The notes beneath the pieces were generated by a model, which made no database searches, was not told the origin of the DNA, and was given only the letters and a program-made list of their open reading frames with translations. Of a DNA stretch of 64,000 bases, positions 8,914 through 16,580 are shown one piece after another; position 1 is the first letter of the stretch; each line of letters opens with the position of its first letter. The position numbers were made by a program, and so were the translations under genes. Source of the DNA: UBA8752 sp040261275. GTDB lineage: Bacteria > Bacteroidota > Bacteroidia > Flavobacteriales_D > Sanyastnellaceae. The stretch covers positions 1-64,000 of the forward strand of contig JBDQOI010000005.1 of assembly GCA_040261275.1 (NCBI GenBank), read 5' to 3'.

Positions 8914-9411
8914 TTACGCGGATTCCCTTTCCCACAATGAAGCGAGGCGAAGTCCGTCCGGTTGACGCTCCAAACGCAGTACAGTCGCGCGTTCCGGAAA
9001 ATGGTCCGCGGCGCGTTCCGGCCATTCTACCAGTGTCAAAGCGCCAGGATCCTCCATCAGCTCCTCCCAACCGAGCCCCTGGAGCTCGGATTCATGATTG
9101 ATTCTGTAGAGGTCGAGGTGACGGAGCAACTGGGGGCCAGTACTCACAGGGTATTCTTGACAGAGCGCGAAGGTGGGACTCGACGCCTCGTCCAAGGCAC
9201 CCATTACCTTGGCCAGGGCACCTATGAAGGTCGTTTTTCCCGTACCCATGGGCGCTTGCACTGCCACCACATCGCCCCAATCTATGTGCTGTCTGAAAGA
9301 CTCAGCTACCGCAGGAAGCTGAGAAAGTCCGAAGGGCTGGGACCTCCATTTGCACTTGAGTCTGCCCGGTTCATGAGCGAGGATGTTCTCTGCCGATGCG
9401 TCCGGCATCAT
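8914..9411 (-). CDS. tsaE: tRNA threonylcarbamoyladenosine biosynthesis protein TsaE
   Basis: A 165-residue P-loop ATPase that works with TsaB and TsaD to make t6A37 in tRNAs reading ANN codons. The Walker A loop is APMGTGKT at 53-60, with Ala where most homologues have the first Gly of GxxGxGKT. The SSPTF motif follows at about residue 77, as expected. The ATGATGA junction overlaps the porX stop, so translation is coupled to porX. The start could be either of two tandem ATGs (9411 or 9408). Confidence 0.9.
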   Translation of the reverse strand: MMPDASAENILAHEPGRLKCKWRSQPFGLSQLPAVAESFRQHIDWGDVVAVQAPMGTGKTTFIGALAKVMGALDEASSPTFALCQEYPVSTGPQLLRHLDLYRINHESELQGLGWEELMEDPGALTLVEWPERAADHFPERATVLRLERQPDGLRLASLWERESA

Positions 9412-10976
9412 CTCGGCTTCAGGTGAACCAATGGAACGAGCATTTCCTCCATGGAGATTCCGCCGTGCTGGAAAGTGCCACTCAAGTAGCGAACGAATCG
9501 GTTGAAGTTGTTGGGATAGACCATGAAATCGCGCTCCGTAGCAAAAATGTATCGACTCGACAGGTGGGACTTGGGAAGACCAAAGGCCACGGGGTCGGTC
9601 ACCACGAAAACATCGTCATCGTGTCGGAGGTTGCGTCCCGTCTTGTAACGCGGATTGTCCGTCACCTCCTTCTCACCTTGGACACGAACGGGCGAATCCA
9701 CCTGCACAGTTCCGTGGTCCGATGTCAAAACCAGTTCAATGCCCTCTTCTGCAGCCCGGTCGAGCAACTCGCGCAATGGACTGTGCTCGAACCAGCTCAT
9801 GGTGAGCGACCTGTACGCGCCTTCGTCCTCGGCGAGCTCCTTGAGGATTTCGCTCTCCGTGCGGGCATGGCTGAGCATGTCCACGAAGTTGAACACAACC
9901 GCTGTGAAGTCGCGTGCCTTGATTTGATGGAAATCCTCCAGCAACTTCCGGCCTGTCGCCAGGTCCGTGATCTTGTGGTAACCCCAACTGCCCCCAAATC
10001 CCCAGCGCTTCAATTGTGCCCCCAGCAATTCGGCCTCGTGGGCGTTTTTGGACCCCTGCGCCTGTTCGTCCTTCCACCACTGCGGATGCACCTGTGTAAT
10101 GCGGTGGGGTACCATGCCCGCAAAAAGGGCGTTGCGCGCGTATTGCGTGGCGGTGGGAAGGAAGCTCCAATGCATCCGTTCCGATTGCACCTGCCAATGG
10201 TCGGCAAGGGCTGGACCCAGCGCACGCCACTGGTCATAACGGAAGTTGTCGATCAGAACGAACAGGGTCTTCCTTCCTTGGTCCAACAAAGGCTTTACGG
10301 ATGTTTCCATCACCTTGGGTGCCAGCAAAGGGTCCTCCTCCGAATCACAACGGTCCAGGTCTGCCAACCAATCCTCGTAATTGCCCGTCACAAACTTGGC
10401 AAACTGTCTGCCTGCATCGGCCCGCTGCATTTTGAGGATTTCGGCCATTCCCTCGTCTCCCGACGCAGAAAGCTCAAGATCCCAGTGTACCAACCGCTTG
10501 TGGATGTCCTCCCAATCGGAGCGCCCCAGTCTGTCCATCAGGCGCATGCCCAACTCCCGGAACTCCCGCTGGTAGTCACTCATCGCCTTCTCTCCCACCA
10601 GCCGTTTCTCGTCGAGAATTTTCTTGAGCGACAGTAGGATCTGGTTCGGGTTGAGGGGCTTGATGAGGTAGTCCGCCATTTTGGATCCGATGGCCTCCTC
10701 CATGATGTGCTCCTCTTCGCTCTTGGTGATCATGACACAGGGGAGATGCGGCCGCTTGTCCTTGATCCGCTGCAATGTCTCCAGCCCCGTCAGGCCCGGC
10801 ATGTTCTCATCTAGGAACACCACATCCACTATGCGGTCCTCCTCGAGTGCTTCGAGAAGTGAGGCGCCGTCCGTGAAGCCGGTTACCTCGTACCCCTTGG
10901 CTTGAAGAAACAGGATGTGCGGCTTGAGCAAGTCGATTTCATCGTCGGCCCAAAGGATGTGAGGAGTGCGGGTCAT
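9408..10976 (-). CDS. porX: PorX, response regulator with PglZ phosphodiesterase domain
   Basis: A 522-residue regulator of type IX secretion. Residues 1-124 are a receiver domain with phosphoacceptor Asp56, acidic pocket Asp11/Asp12 and Lys107. A helical linker runs to about 205, followed by a PglZ (alkaline-phosphatase superfamily) domain to the end. Probable PglZ metal and active-site residues are Asp243 (IDNFRYD), Thr275 (LPTATQY), Asp420-His421 (TSDHGT) and His504. PorX of Porphyromonas is known to control T9SS genes and to hydrolyse cyclic oligonucleotides. Its usual sensor kinase PorY is not adjacent. tsaE and ald follow in the same unit. Confidence 0.92.
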   Translation of the reverse strand: MTRTPHILWADDEIDLLKPHILFLQAKGYEVTGFTDGASLLEALEEDRIVDVVFLDENMPGLTGLETLQRIKDKRPHLPCVMITKSEEEHIMEEAIGSKMADYLIKPLNPNQILLSLKKILDEKRLVGEKAMSDYQREFRELGMRLMDRLGRSDWEDIHKRLVHWDLELSASGDEGMAEILKMQRADAGRQFAKFVTGNYEDWLADLDRCDSEEDPLLAPKVMETSVKPLLDQGRKTLFVLIDNFRYDQWRALGPALADHWQVQSERMHWSFLPTATQYARNALFAGMVPHRITQVHPQWWKDEQAQGSKNAHEAELLGAQLKRWGFGGSWGYHKITDLATGRKLLEDFHQIKARDFTAVVFNFVDMLSHARTESEILKELAEDEGAYRSLTMSWFEHSPLRELLDRAAEEGIELVLTSDHGTVQVDSPVRVQGEKEVTDNPRYKTGRNLRHDDDVFVVTDPVAFGLPKSHLSSRYIFATERDFMVYPNNFNRFVRYLSGTFQHGGISMEEMLVPLVHLKPR

Positions 10977-11053
10977 GAATGCTTCAATGGCAATTGTCCA
11001 GAATTATTTCGTTCAAACGATGCCGGTGCAAAGAAAGACACCAAATTTCGGCC

Positions 11054-12307
11054 ATGTCCGCACGTCCCAAGCTGCTCAACGATCCGGTTTATGGATTCAT
11101 TCAACTGCGACACGCGGATTTCACGCAGGTACTCGATCACCCTTGGGTACAGCGACTTCGCAGAATCAGCCAGCTCGGGCTGAGTCACCTCGTTTACCCA
11201 GGTGCAGTCCACAACCGATTCCACCACGCGGTCGGCGCCATGTTCCTCATGCAGGAGGCATTGGACTCACTTCGGGAAAAAGGCATCGTCATCACAGAGG
11301 AAGAATACCGAGGGGCTTGTCTCGCCATCCTCCTTCACGATGTGGGGCACGGGCCATTCAGCCACGCCTTGGAGCACAGCATCGTGAGCGGTGTGCACCA
11401 CGAGGAGATCAGCACCCTCATCATGAACGAGCTCAATGCCCAATTCCACGGGATGCTGGATGTGGCCATCGAGATTTTCAATGACCACCACCCCAAGGGG
11501 TTTCTTCACGACCTGGTCTCGTCTCAGCTCGACATGGACCGCCTGGACTACCTGCGCCGAGACAGCTTCTTCACAGGGGTCAGCGAGGGCATGATCAGTT
11601 CGGAGCGGATCATCCGCATGCTGAACGTGCACGAGGGACGTCTCGTGGTGGATGAGAAAGGCATTTATTCGATAGAGAAATTCATCATCTCCCGCAGGTT
11701 GATGTACTGGCAGGTCTACCTGCACAAGACCGTGCTTGCAGCCGAGTGGATGATGATGCGCATCTTGGAGCGCGCCGGGGAACTGGCCCGCAGAGGCGAC
11801 GAAGTCTGGTCCACCCCTGCGCTTGCCCCTTTCCTGAAGGAGGACTTGGACCGCGCCCGATTCATGGCAGATCCCGACGTTCTCGGGTCGTTCTGCGCCA
11901 TCGACGACAACGATGTCATCTGCTGTATCAAGGCCTGGCAAGACCACCCCGACCCGGTCCTTTCTCAATTGTGCAGGCGACTCATCCATCGCCAATTGTT
12001 CAAGATTGAACTCCGGGACGCGCCCTTCGATCAAAATGACATCGCCGAAAGACTGGAAGCCGTCAGCAAGGCATTTGGACTTTCCTTTGAGGAGGCGAGC
12101 TACTTTGTGCTTCACGACCGCATTGATAACCGCGCTTACTCAACGGCATCTCACGGCATCACCATGTTGTACAAGGACGGCTCGGTCCGCGACGTGGCCG
12201 CAGCGTCGGACCACCTCAACTTGAGTGCACTCAGCATGCCGGTGGAGCGGCATTTCCTCGCTTGGCCCAAGGAAATACCGCCCCGACCGAATGCTGTCAA
12301 AGGGTGA
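11054..12307 (+). CDS. HD-domain phosphohydrolase (dNTPase/SAMHD1-like)
   Basis: A 417-residue protein. The metal-binding HD signature is clear: His53 and His57 in HNRFHH, His95-Asp96 in LLHDVGHGPFSH, and a later LDMDRLDYL Asp. This is the architecture of bacterial dGTPase/SAMHD1-like phosphohydrolases; the true substrate is not known from sequence. The start is the ATG before SARPKLL, 77 bases from divergent porX; the upstream in-frame extension looks non-coding. Its last 11 bases overlap the convergent rng gene. The same gene is divergent from porX in other Bacteroidota, from general knowledge. Confidence 0.88.
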   Translation: MSARPKLLNDPVYGFIQLRHADFTQVLDHPWVQRLRRISQLGLSHLVYPGAVHNRFHHAVGAMFLMQEALDSLREKGIVITEEEYRGACLAILLHDVGHGPFSHALEHSIVSGVHHEEISTLIMNELNAQFHGMLDVAIEIFNDHHPKGFLHDLVSSQLDMDRLDYLRRDSFFTGVSEGMISSERIIRMLNVHEGRLVVDEKGIYSIEKFIISRRLMYWQVYLHKTVLAAEWMMMRILERAGELARRGDEVWSTPALAPFLKEDLDRARFMADPDVLGSFCAIDDNDVICCIKAWQDHPDPVLSQLCRRLIHRQLFKIELRDAPFDQNDIAERLEAVSKAFGLSFEEASYFVLHDRIDNRAYSTASHGITMLYKDGSVRDVAAASDHLNLSALSMPVERHFLAWPKEIPPRPNAVKG

Positions 12308-13844
12308 CTTCTTCGCCCTGACTGTCGTACAAATTGTGCTCGAGCAACTCCATGGATGAGTTGGCCTCTACTACAATCTTCAGCCCAAAGGACTTCTTCC
12401 AACGCTTGAGTTGGTTGTTCCACCATCCTTTGGTGATGTAGGCCTCCACCATGGGGTGGAGCATCAGCGTCACTTGACCCAACCCGCGGTCGGCTGAGGC
12501 CTGGAGGGCTGCCTCGATGCCATCCGTCACCAAGATGCTTGCCGTCACCTGGCCCGTTCCATTGCAAGAAGGACAGACTTCTGCCGTCTTGATGTCCGTC
12601 ACGGGACGGACCCTTTGGCGCGTGATTTCCACGACACCAAAGCGGCTCGGTGCCAAAACGTTGTGCTTGGCTTTGTCCGGCTTCATTGCCTTGCGCAAAG
12701 CCTCTGTCAACTGGCGACGATTGCCTGTCTCACCCATGTCGATGAAATCGACGCAGATGATGCCGCCCATGTCGCGCAGACGCAACAGTCGGGCGATTTC
12801 GGTCGCGCATTCGAGGTTGGTCGCAATGGCGTTTTCCTCCTGCGAAGTCGCACCGGCTTTTCGGCCGCCGGAGTTCACATCGATGACGTGCATGGCCTCG
12901 GTGTGCTCCACGATGAGGTATGCACCGCTGCGCAAGTTGACCTGACGGCCAAAGCTCGCCTTGATCATGCGGTGAACACCGCGGTCGTCGAAGACATCCT
13001 TGGCCTTCGACTCCTTTACAATGTCCACCTTGTCCGGCGCAATGCCCGCTAGAAATTCCCTGACTTCGTTGGCGACCTCAGGATCGTTGACGAGGATCTG
13101 GGAGAAGTCGGGCGTCAACAGGTCGCGCAGAAGCGAACTCGTTTTGTTGATCTCGCCCAAGATGCGCTGACGCGGCTTCGCATTCCGCAGGTTGGCATGC
13201 AATTCCTTCCAGCGGTTGCTCAATTCCTCGAGGTCGGAATGCAAATCTGCGGCGCCCTTTTCCTGGGCAACGGTCCGCACAATGATTCCACAGTTTTCCG
13301 GTCGGATGCTCTGCAGCAGCACCCTCAGGCGCTTCCGCTCACTCTCCTTCTGGATGCGTTGGCTGATGCTGATTTTGTTTGAAAACGGCACAAGCACGAG
13401 GTACCTGCCGGCCAAAGTGACCTCGGTGGTAAGCCGGGGACCTTTGGTGGAGATGGCCTCCTTCGAGACCTGTACCAGCACGTTTTGGCTGGCAGAGACC
13501 ACGTCTTTCATATTGCCCTTCTTGTCGATGTCGTTCTCCTTCTTGAAGTTGGAGAGATCCGCCGTCGATTGCGTTCCCTTGATGGAGCGCTGGGCATATT
13601 TCTTAAAGCTCAGATACTGCGGGCCCAAATCCAGGTAGTGGAGGAAGGCATCTTTTGGATGTCCTATGTCCACGAATCCCGCGTTCAGACTGGGCAGCAC
13701 CTTTTTGACCCGGCCGAGGTAGATGTCCCCGACCGCATATTCCTGGTTGCCTTTGTCCTCGTGAAGTTCGACCAGATGGCCGTCCTCCAGCATGGCAATA
13801 CGCAACCCGGAATTGGTCTTGTTGATGACCAGTTCGATGTTCAC
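12297..13844 (-). CDS. rng: Ribonuclease G (RNase E/G family)
   Basis: A 515-residue single-strand endoribonuclease for rRNA maturation and mRNA turnover. It has an N-terminal S1 domain (VGDIYLGRVKKVLPSLNAGF), the catalytic core with VDVNSGG and CVDFIDM, and the zinc-link motif CPSCNGTG with Cys424 and Cys427. There is no long RNase E-type C-terminal scaffold. The start is GTG at 13844, since an in-frame TGA stands directly upstream. It lies downstream of HU, the TPR protein and the 30-residue protein, an arrangement seen in this phylum. Confidence 0.93.
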   Translation of the reverse strand: MNIELVINKTNSGLRIAMLEDGHLVELHEDKGNQEYAVGDIYLGRVKKVLPSLNAGFVDIGHPKDAFLHYLDLGPQYLSFKKYAQRSIKGTQSTADLSNFKKENDIDKKGNMKDVVSASQNVLVQVSKEAISTKGPRLTTEVTLAGRYLVLVPFSNKISISQRIQKESERKRLRVLLQSIRPENCGIIVRTVAQEKGAADLHSDLEELSNRWKELHANLRNAKPRQRILGEINKTSSLLRDLLTPDFSQILVNDPEVANEVREFLAGIAPDKVDIVKESKAKDVFDDRGVHRMIKASFGRQVNLRSGAYLIVEHTEAMHVIDVNSGGRKAGATSQEENAIATNLECATEIARLLRLRDMGGIICVDFIDMGETGNRRQLTEALRKAMKPDKAKHNVLAPSRFGVVEITRQRVRPVTDIKTAEVCPSCNGTGQVTASILVTDGIEAALQASADRGLGQVTLMLHPMVEAYITKGWWNNQLKRWKKSFGLKIVVEANSSMELLEHNLYDSQGEEVTL

Positions 13845-13912
13845 GCGTCAATACATGATTGGCGCATCAGGGGAATCCCACTATTGGGAGGCACCTTCAA
13901 CGCCTATGAAGG

Positions 13913-14005
13913 TCACTTCTTCTTCTTGTGACGATTCTTACGTAGACGCTTCTTCTTTTTGTGCACCGCCATCTTATGGCGCTTGCGCTTCTTTCCACTA
14001 GGCAT
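13913..14005 (-). CDS. Small basic AURKAIP1/COX24-like protein, probable ribosomal protein
   Basis: A 30-residue frame starting with MPSGKKRKRHKM and ending with four lysines. Eighteen of 30 residues are Lys or Arg and three are His. Tiny proteins of just this form are conserved across Bacteroidota and are annotated as AURKAIP1/COX24-domain proteins, related to the C-terminus of mitochondrial small-subunit protein mS38. A role on the ribosome is therefore inferred, not shown. It lies 68 bases upstream of rng and 11 bases downstream of the TPR gene, all on the same strand. It is below usual gene-finder length and easy to miss. Confidence 0.85.
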   Translation of the reverse strand: MPSGKKRKRHKMAVHKKKKRLRKNRHKKKK

Positions 14006-14016
14006 GGGAAGGGGAT

Positions 14017-14637
14017 TTATGAGTTCGTTGAATGTTGTTCGAGCAGGAGGATCCGTTGTTGGACCGCCTCCTCGATGACGGTATCCGGAGAAAGCGGCAG
14101 AAACCGCTTGTAATTCGCAAGCGCCAAGCCCGGATTCCCGAGGCGCTCGTGGCACTGCGCCTGGAAGAACCAGGCGTTGTGGGCGGCACTGTCCACCACG
14201 AGCGCGCGCTCGAAATGAATCAGGGCCTCGGCGGGAGATCCGCCGTCCAGCTCCAGCATGCCCAACTGGATCAGGGGTTCGGACCGTTCGGGGGCCAGGT
14301 CGATCGCCTGTACAAAACGCTCGCGCGCTTTGTCGAACTGTCCGGATTGAATACTGAAACGCCCCAACTCCATGACCGCATCCACATTGGGCGGCTCGCC
14401 TTCGGCCAAAGCCTTCAGAGCAAGGATGCCCGCCATGGGATTCGGACCATTGACCTGGTCAATGGCGGCCTGCACGGGATCATCCGCTTCCACCGCCTCC
14501 AAGGTGGTGGGAATGGACGCCTCCTTATAGGCCTCTGGGCTGCGCGGCACGACTTGCCAGACCAACAGCGCCAGTACCACGCACAAACCCCCGATGATCA
14601 GGGGCAGTGTGAGGTTGCGGGGCTGGCTGTCTGACAT
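14017..14637 (-). CDS. Membrane-anchored TPR protein
   Basis: A 206-residue protein with one transmembrane helix at about 9-27 (LTLPLIIGGLCVVLALLVW) and a C-terminal part built from about three tetratricopeptide repeats (residues 80-200, each with the small/aromatic pattern of TPR helices). It is probably anchored in the inner membrane with the TPRs in the periplasm. Bacteroidota carry a similar TPR protein next to HU and rng. It probably acts as a protein-interaction adaptor; the partner cannot be named. HU lies 14 bases upstream. Confidence 0.8.
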   Translation of the reverse strand: MSDSQPRNLTLPLIIGGLCVVLALLVWQVVPRSPEAYKEASIPTTLEAVEADDPVQAAIDQVNGPNPMAGILALKALAEGEPPNVDAVMELGRFSIQSGQFDKARERFVQAIDLAPERSEPLIQLGMLELDGGSPAEALIHFERALVVDSAAHNAWFFQAQCHERLGNPGLALANYKRFLPLSPDTVIEEAVQQRILLLEQHSTNS

Positions 14638-14651
14638 GTAGCGTCGAAAAA

Positions 14652-14942
14652 TCAGTTGGCGGAGACCTTTTTCTTCACATTCTCCATGAAGCTCTTGGCG
14701 GGCTTGAAGGAGGGGATGTTGTGGGCAGGAATCTCAATGGTCTTGTTCTTCAGGATGTCACGACCAGGCTTCTTGGCGCGTCGCTTGATCACGAAGCTTC
14801 CAAAACCACGCAGGTACACATTGTGACCACTTTCCAGTGAGTCTCTCACGGACTCCATAAAGGCCTCTACCGTTGCCTGTACGTCCTGTCGTTCAATTCC
14901 CGTTTTGTCCGAAATGCGGCTCACGAGGTCCGCCTTTGTCAT
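14652..14942 (-). CDS. HU/IHF family DNA-binding protein
   Basis: A 96-residue histone-like protein that bends and compacts DNA as a dimer. It begins MTKADLVSRIS and has the beta-arm GFGSFVIKRRAKKPGR with the tail PSFKPAKSF. The ATG at 14942 matches the family start; an upstream in-frame extension of 13 residues is not needed. It is the first gene of the HU-TPR-AURKAIP1-rng unit and has a good -7 element 57 bases upstream. Confidence 0.93.
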   Translation of the reverse strand: MTKADLVSRISDKTGIERQDVQATVEAFMESVRDSLESGHNVYLRGFGSFVIKRRAKKPGRDILKNKTIEIPAHNIPSFKPAKSFMENVKKKVSAN

Positions 14943-14998
14943 CTTGTTGTCAGTCACCTTGCAGGATGCTTTGAGTTTCAATCAATTGAATGGGCCGG

Positions 14999-15006
14999 CA
15001 AAAATA
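14999..15006 (-). promoter_or_regulatory. Putative -7 element (TATTTTTG) for the HU-TPR-rng unit
   Basis: On the minus strand TATTTTTGC fits the Bacteroidota -7 consensus TAnnTTTG exactly. It leaves a leader of about 50 bases before HU. No convincing -33 TTG is seen. It lies in the divergent 101-base HU-mutY gap. Confidence 0.55.
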
Positions 15007-15043
15007 GCACATCCGGGGCAGACCTGCAGTCCCCATCTTGCCA

Positions 15044-16093
15044 ATGCTAAAAAACCCATCCCTGTCTCTTTTGCACCCCTTGACCCAAAAACTGCTTTCC
15101 TGGTACCGCGCAAGTGCCCGGGACCTGCCGTGGAGAAATTCACCTGAGCCCTACTCCACTTGGTTGTCTGAAGTGATCATGCAGCAGACAAGGGTAGCTC
15201 AGGGAACCGCATACTGGGAGCGATTTCTTGCTGAATTCCCAACCGTATCCGACCTAGCCGCCGCCCCTACTGACGAGGTTATGGCCCTATGGAAGGGCTT
15301 GGGATATTACAGCCGGGCTCGAAACCTTCATCAGGCCGCGCAGCACATCGTCTCGAATCACGGCGGCGAGCTGCCCGTCAAAGCCGAGGACTGGGCCAAA
15401 TTGCCAGGCATCGGCCCCTACACCGCCGCGGCCATTGCCAGCATTTGCCACGGTGAGGCGATTCCCGTCATCGACGGCAATGTTCAGCGCGTGATGGCGC
15501 GCCTGTTCGACATACCTGATGCCGTGGACCGCAAATTGGGCCGGAGCGCTGTGGAGACCGCCTGTCTCGAGCTTATCGCTCCCCAATCCCCAGGTGATTC
15601 CAACCAAGCATGGATGGAGCTCGGTGCTTTGATTTGTACGCCCAAGTCGCCGGATTGCGAGCACTGTCCGTTATCGGAAGCCTGTCTTTCTCGAGAGAGG
15701 GAAACACAACTCCAACGTCCGGTCAAGCAACCCAAAAAGGCGGCAAAGGAAGTCGATGTCCACTTCCTCATCCACGTCCGGAAAAAGGGTGGAAAACCGG
15801 TCGACTGGTGGGTTGAGACCCGGCCCGATCAGGGCATTTGGTCCCAGCTGGAGGCTTTTCCATGCCAGATGGGGCCCAAAACGGGTACCGCACCGGAGGG
15901 CGCTTTTGGACCCATCGATCACATTCTCACCCACCGAAGAATGACCACGTGGTTCCAAGCCGTGGATTCGAAGGTTACACCGTCCAAACAGAGCGGTGGC
16001 CGATGGATCAACATCGCAGAAGGTGAAGCGAATTGGCCAAGGGCCATAGAGAAAGTCCTGCCGGAACTTCGCTCCTGGATTGTGAAGATTTGA
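15044..16093 (+). CDS. mutY: A/G-specific adenine glycosylase MutY
   Basis: A 349-residue glycosylase that removes adenine paired with 8-oxoguanine. Catalytic Glu43 sits in WLSEVIMQQT and catalytic Asp144 in VIDGNVQRV. A 4Fe-4S cluster is formed by Cys198, Cys205, Cys208 and Cys214 (C-x6-C-x2-C-x5-C). The C-terminal MutT-like domain, with ILTHRRM, reads the 8-oxoG strand. The start is the ATG at 15044; a TTG two codons earlier is less likely. It is followed by ssb and the gld genes, the usual Bacteroidota order. Confidence 0.95.
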   Translation: MLKNPSLSLLHPLTQKLLSWYRASARDLPWRNSPEPYSTWLSEVIMQQTRVAQGTAYWERFLAEFPTVSDLAAAPTDEVMALWKGLGYYSRARNLHQAAQHIVSNHGGELPVKAEDWAKLPGIGPYTAAAIASICHGEAIPVIDGNVQRVMARLFDIPDAVDRKLGRSAVETACLELIAPQSPGDSNQAWMELGALICTPKSPDCEHCPLSEACLSRERETQLQRPVKQPKKAAKEVDVHFLIHVRKKGGKPVDWWVETRPDQGIWSQLEAFPCQMGPKTGTAPEGAFGPIDHILTHRRMTTWFQAVDSKVTPSKQSGGRWINIAEGEANWPRAIEKVLPELRSWIVKI

Positions 16094-16139
16094 GGGTTTG
16101 TCGAAAGGCCCAATTGCCCTCCTTCGGTACTTTGCACCC

Positions 16140-16574
16140 ATGCCCGGATTGAACAAGGTCATGCTGATTGGCCACCTCGGAAAGCCTCCCGCACTGCGTT
16201 GGCTCGAATCCGGTCAGGCAATGTGCAAGCTATCCTTGGCCACATCGGAGCGTTTTCGCGATTCAGCAGGCGTCCAAAAAGAAAGGACGGAATGGCACCA
16301 AGTGGTGCTTTGGAGGGAATTGGCGGAGTTGGCCGACCGCTATCTGGATACGGGACACAAAGTTTATATCGAAGGAAGATTGCGCACGCGTACGTGGCAG
16401 GACGGGGATGGTGTGGAGCACCGTTCCACCGAAATCATCGGAGACCGCCTTGAGATGTTGACCCCCCGTGAAATGGGACAAAAGGATGCCCAGGAAAATG
16501 GGGTTGCAGCCCCACCTGACGAAGACCGCCCAACGGGGCCGCATCCCATGGACGCTTCCACATTGCCCTTCTGA
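16140..16574 (+). CDS. ssb: Single-stranded DNA-binding protein
   Basis: A 144-residue OB-fold protein with the SSB start pattern GLNKVMLIGHLGKPP, the WHQVVLW strand, and the C-terminal tip ...STLPF. The tip is less acidic than the usual DDDLPF but keeps the Pro-Phe end that binds partner proteins. The ATG at 16140 is chosen because upstream in-frame sequence falls in the mutY-ssb gap. It lies 6 bases before gldE and is probably cotranscribed with it. Confidence 0.93.
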   Translation: MPGLNKVMLIGHLGKPPALRWLESGQAMCKLSLATSERFRDSAGVQKERTEWHQVVLWRELAELADRYLDTGHKVYIEGRLRTRTWQDGDGVEHRSTEIIGDRLEMLTPREMGQKDAQENGVAAPPDEDRPTGPHPMDASTLPF

Positions 16575-16580
16575 TCGAAC

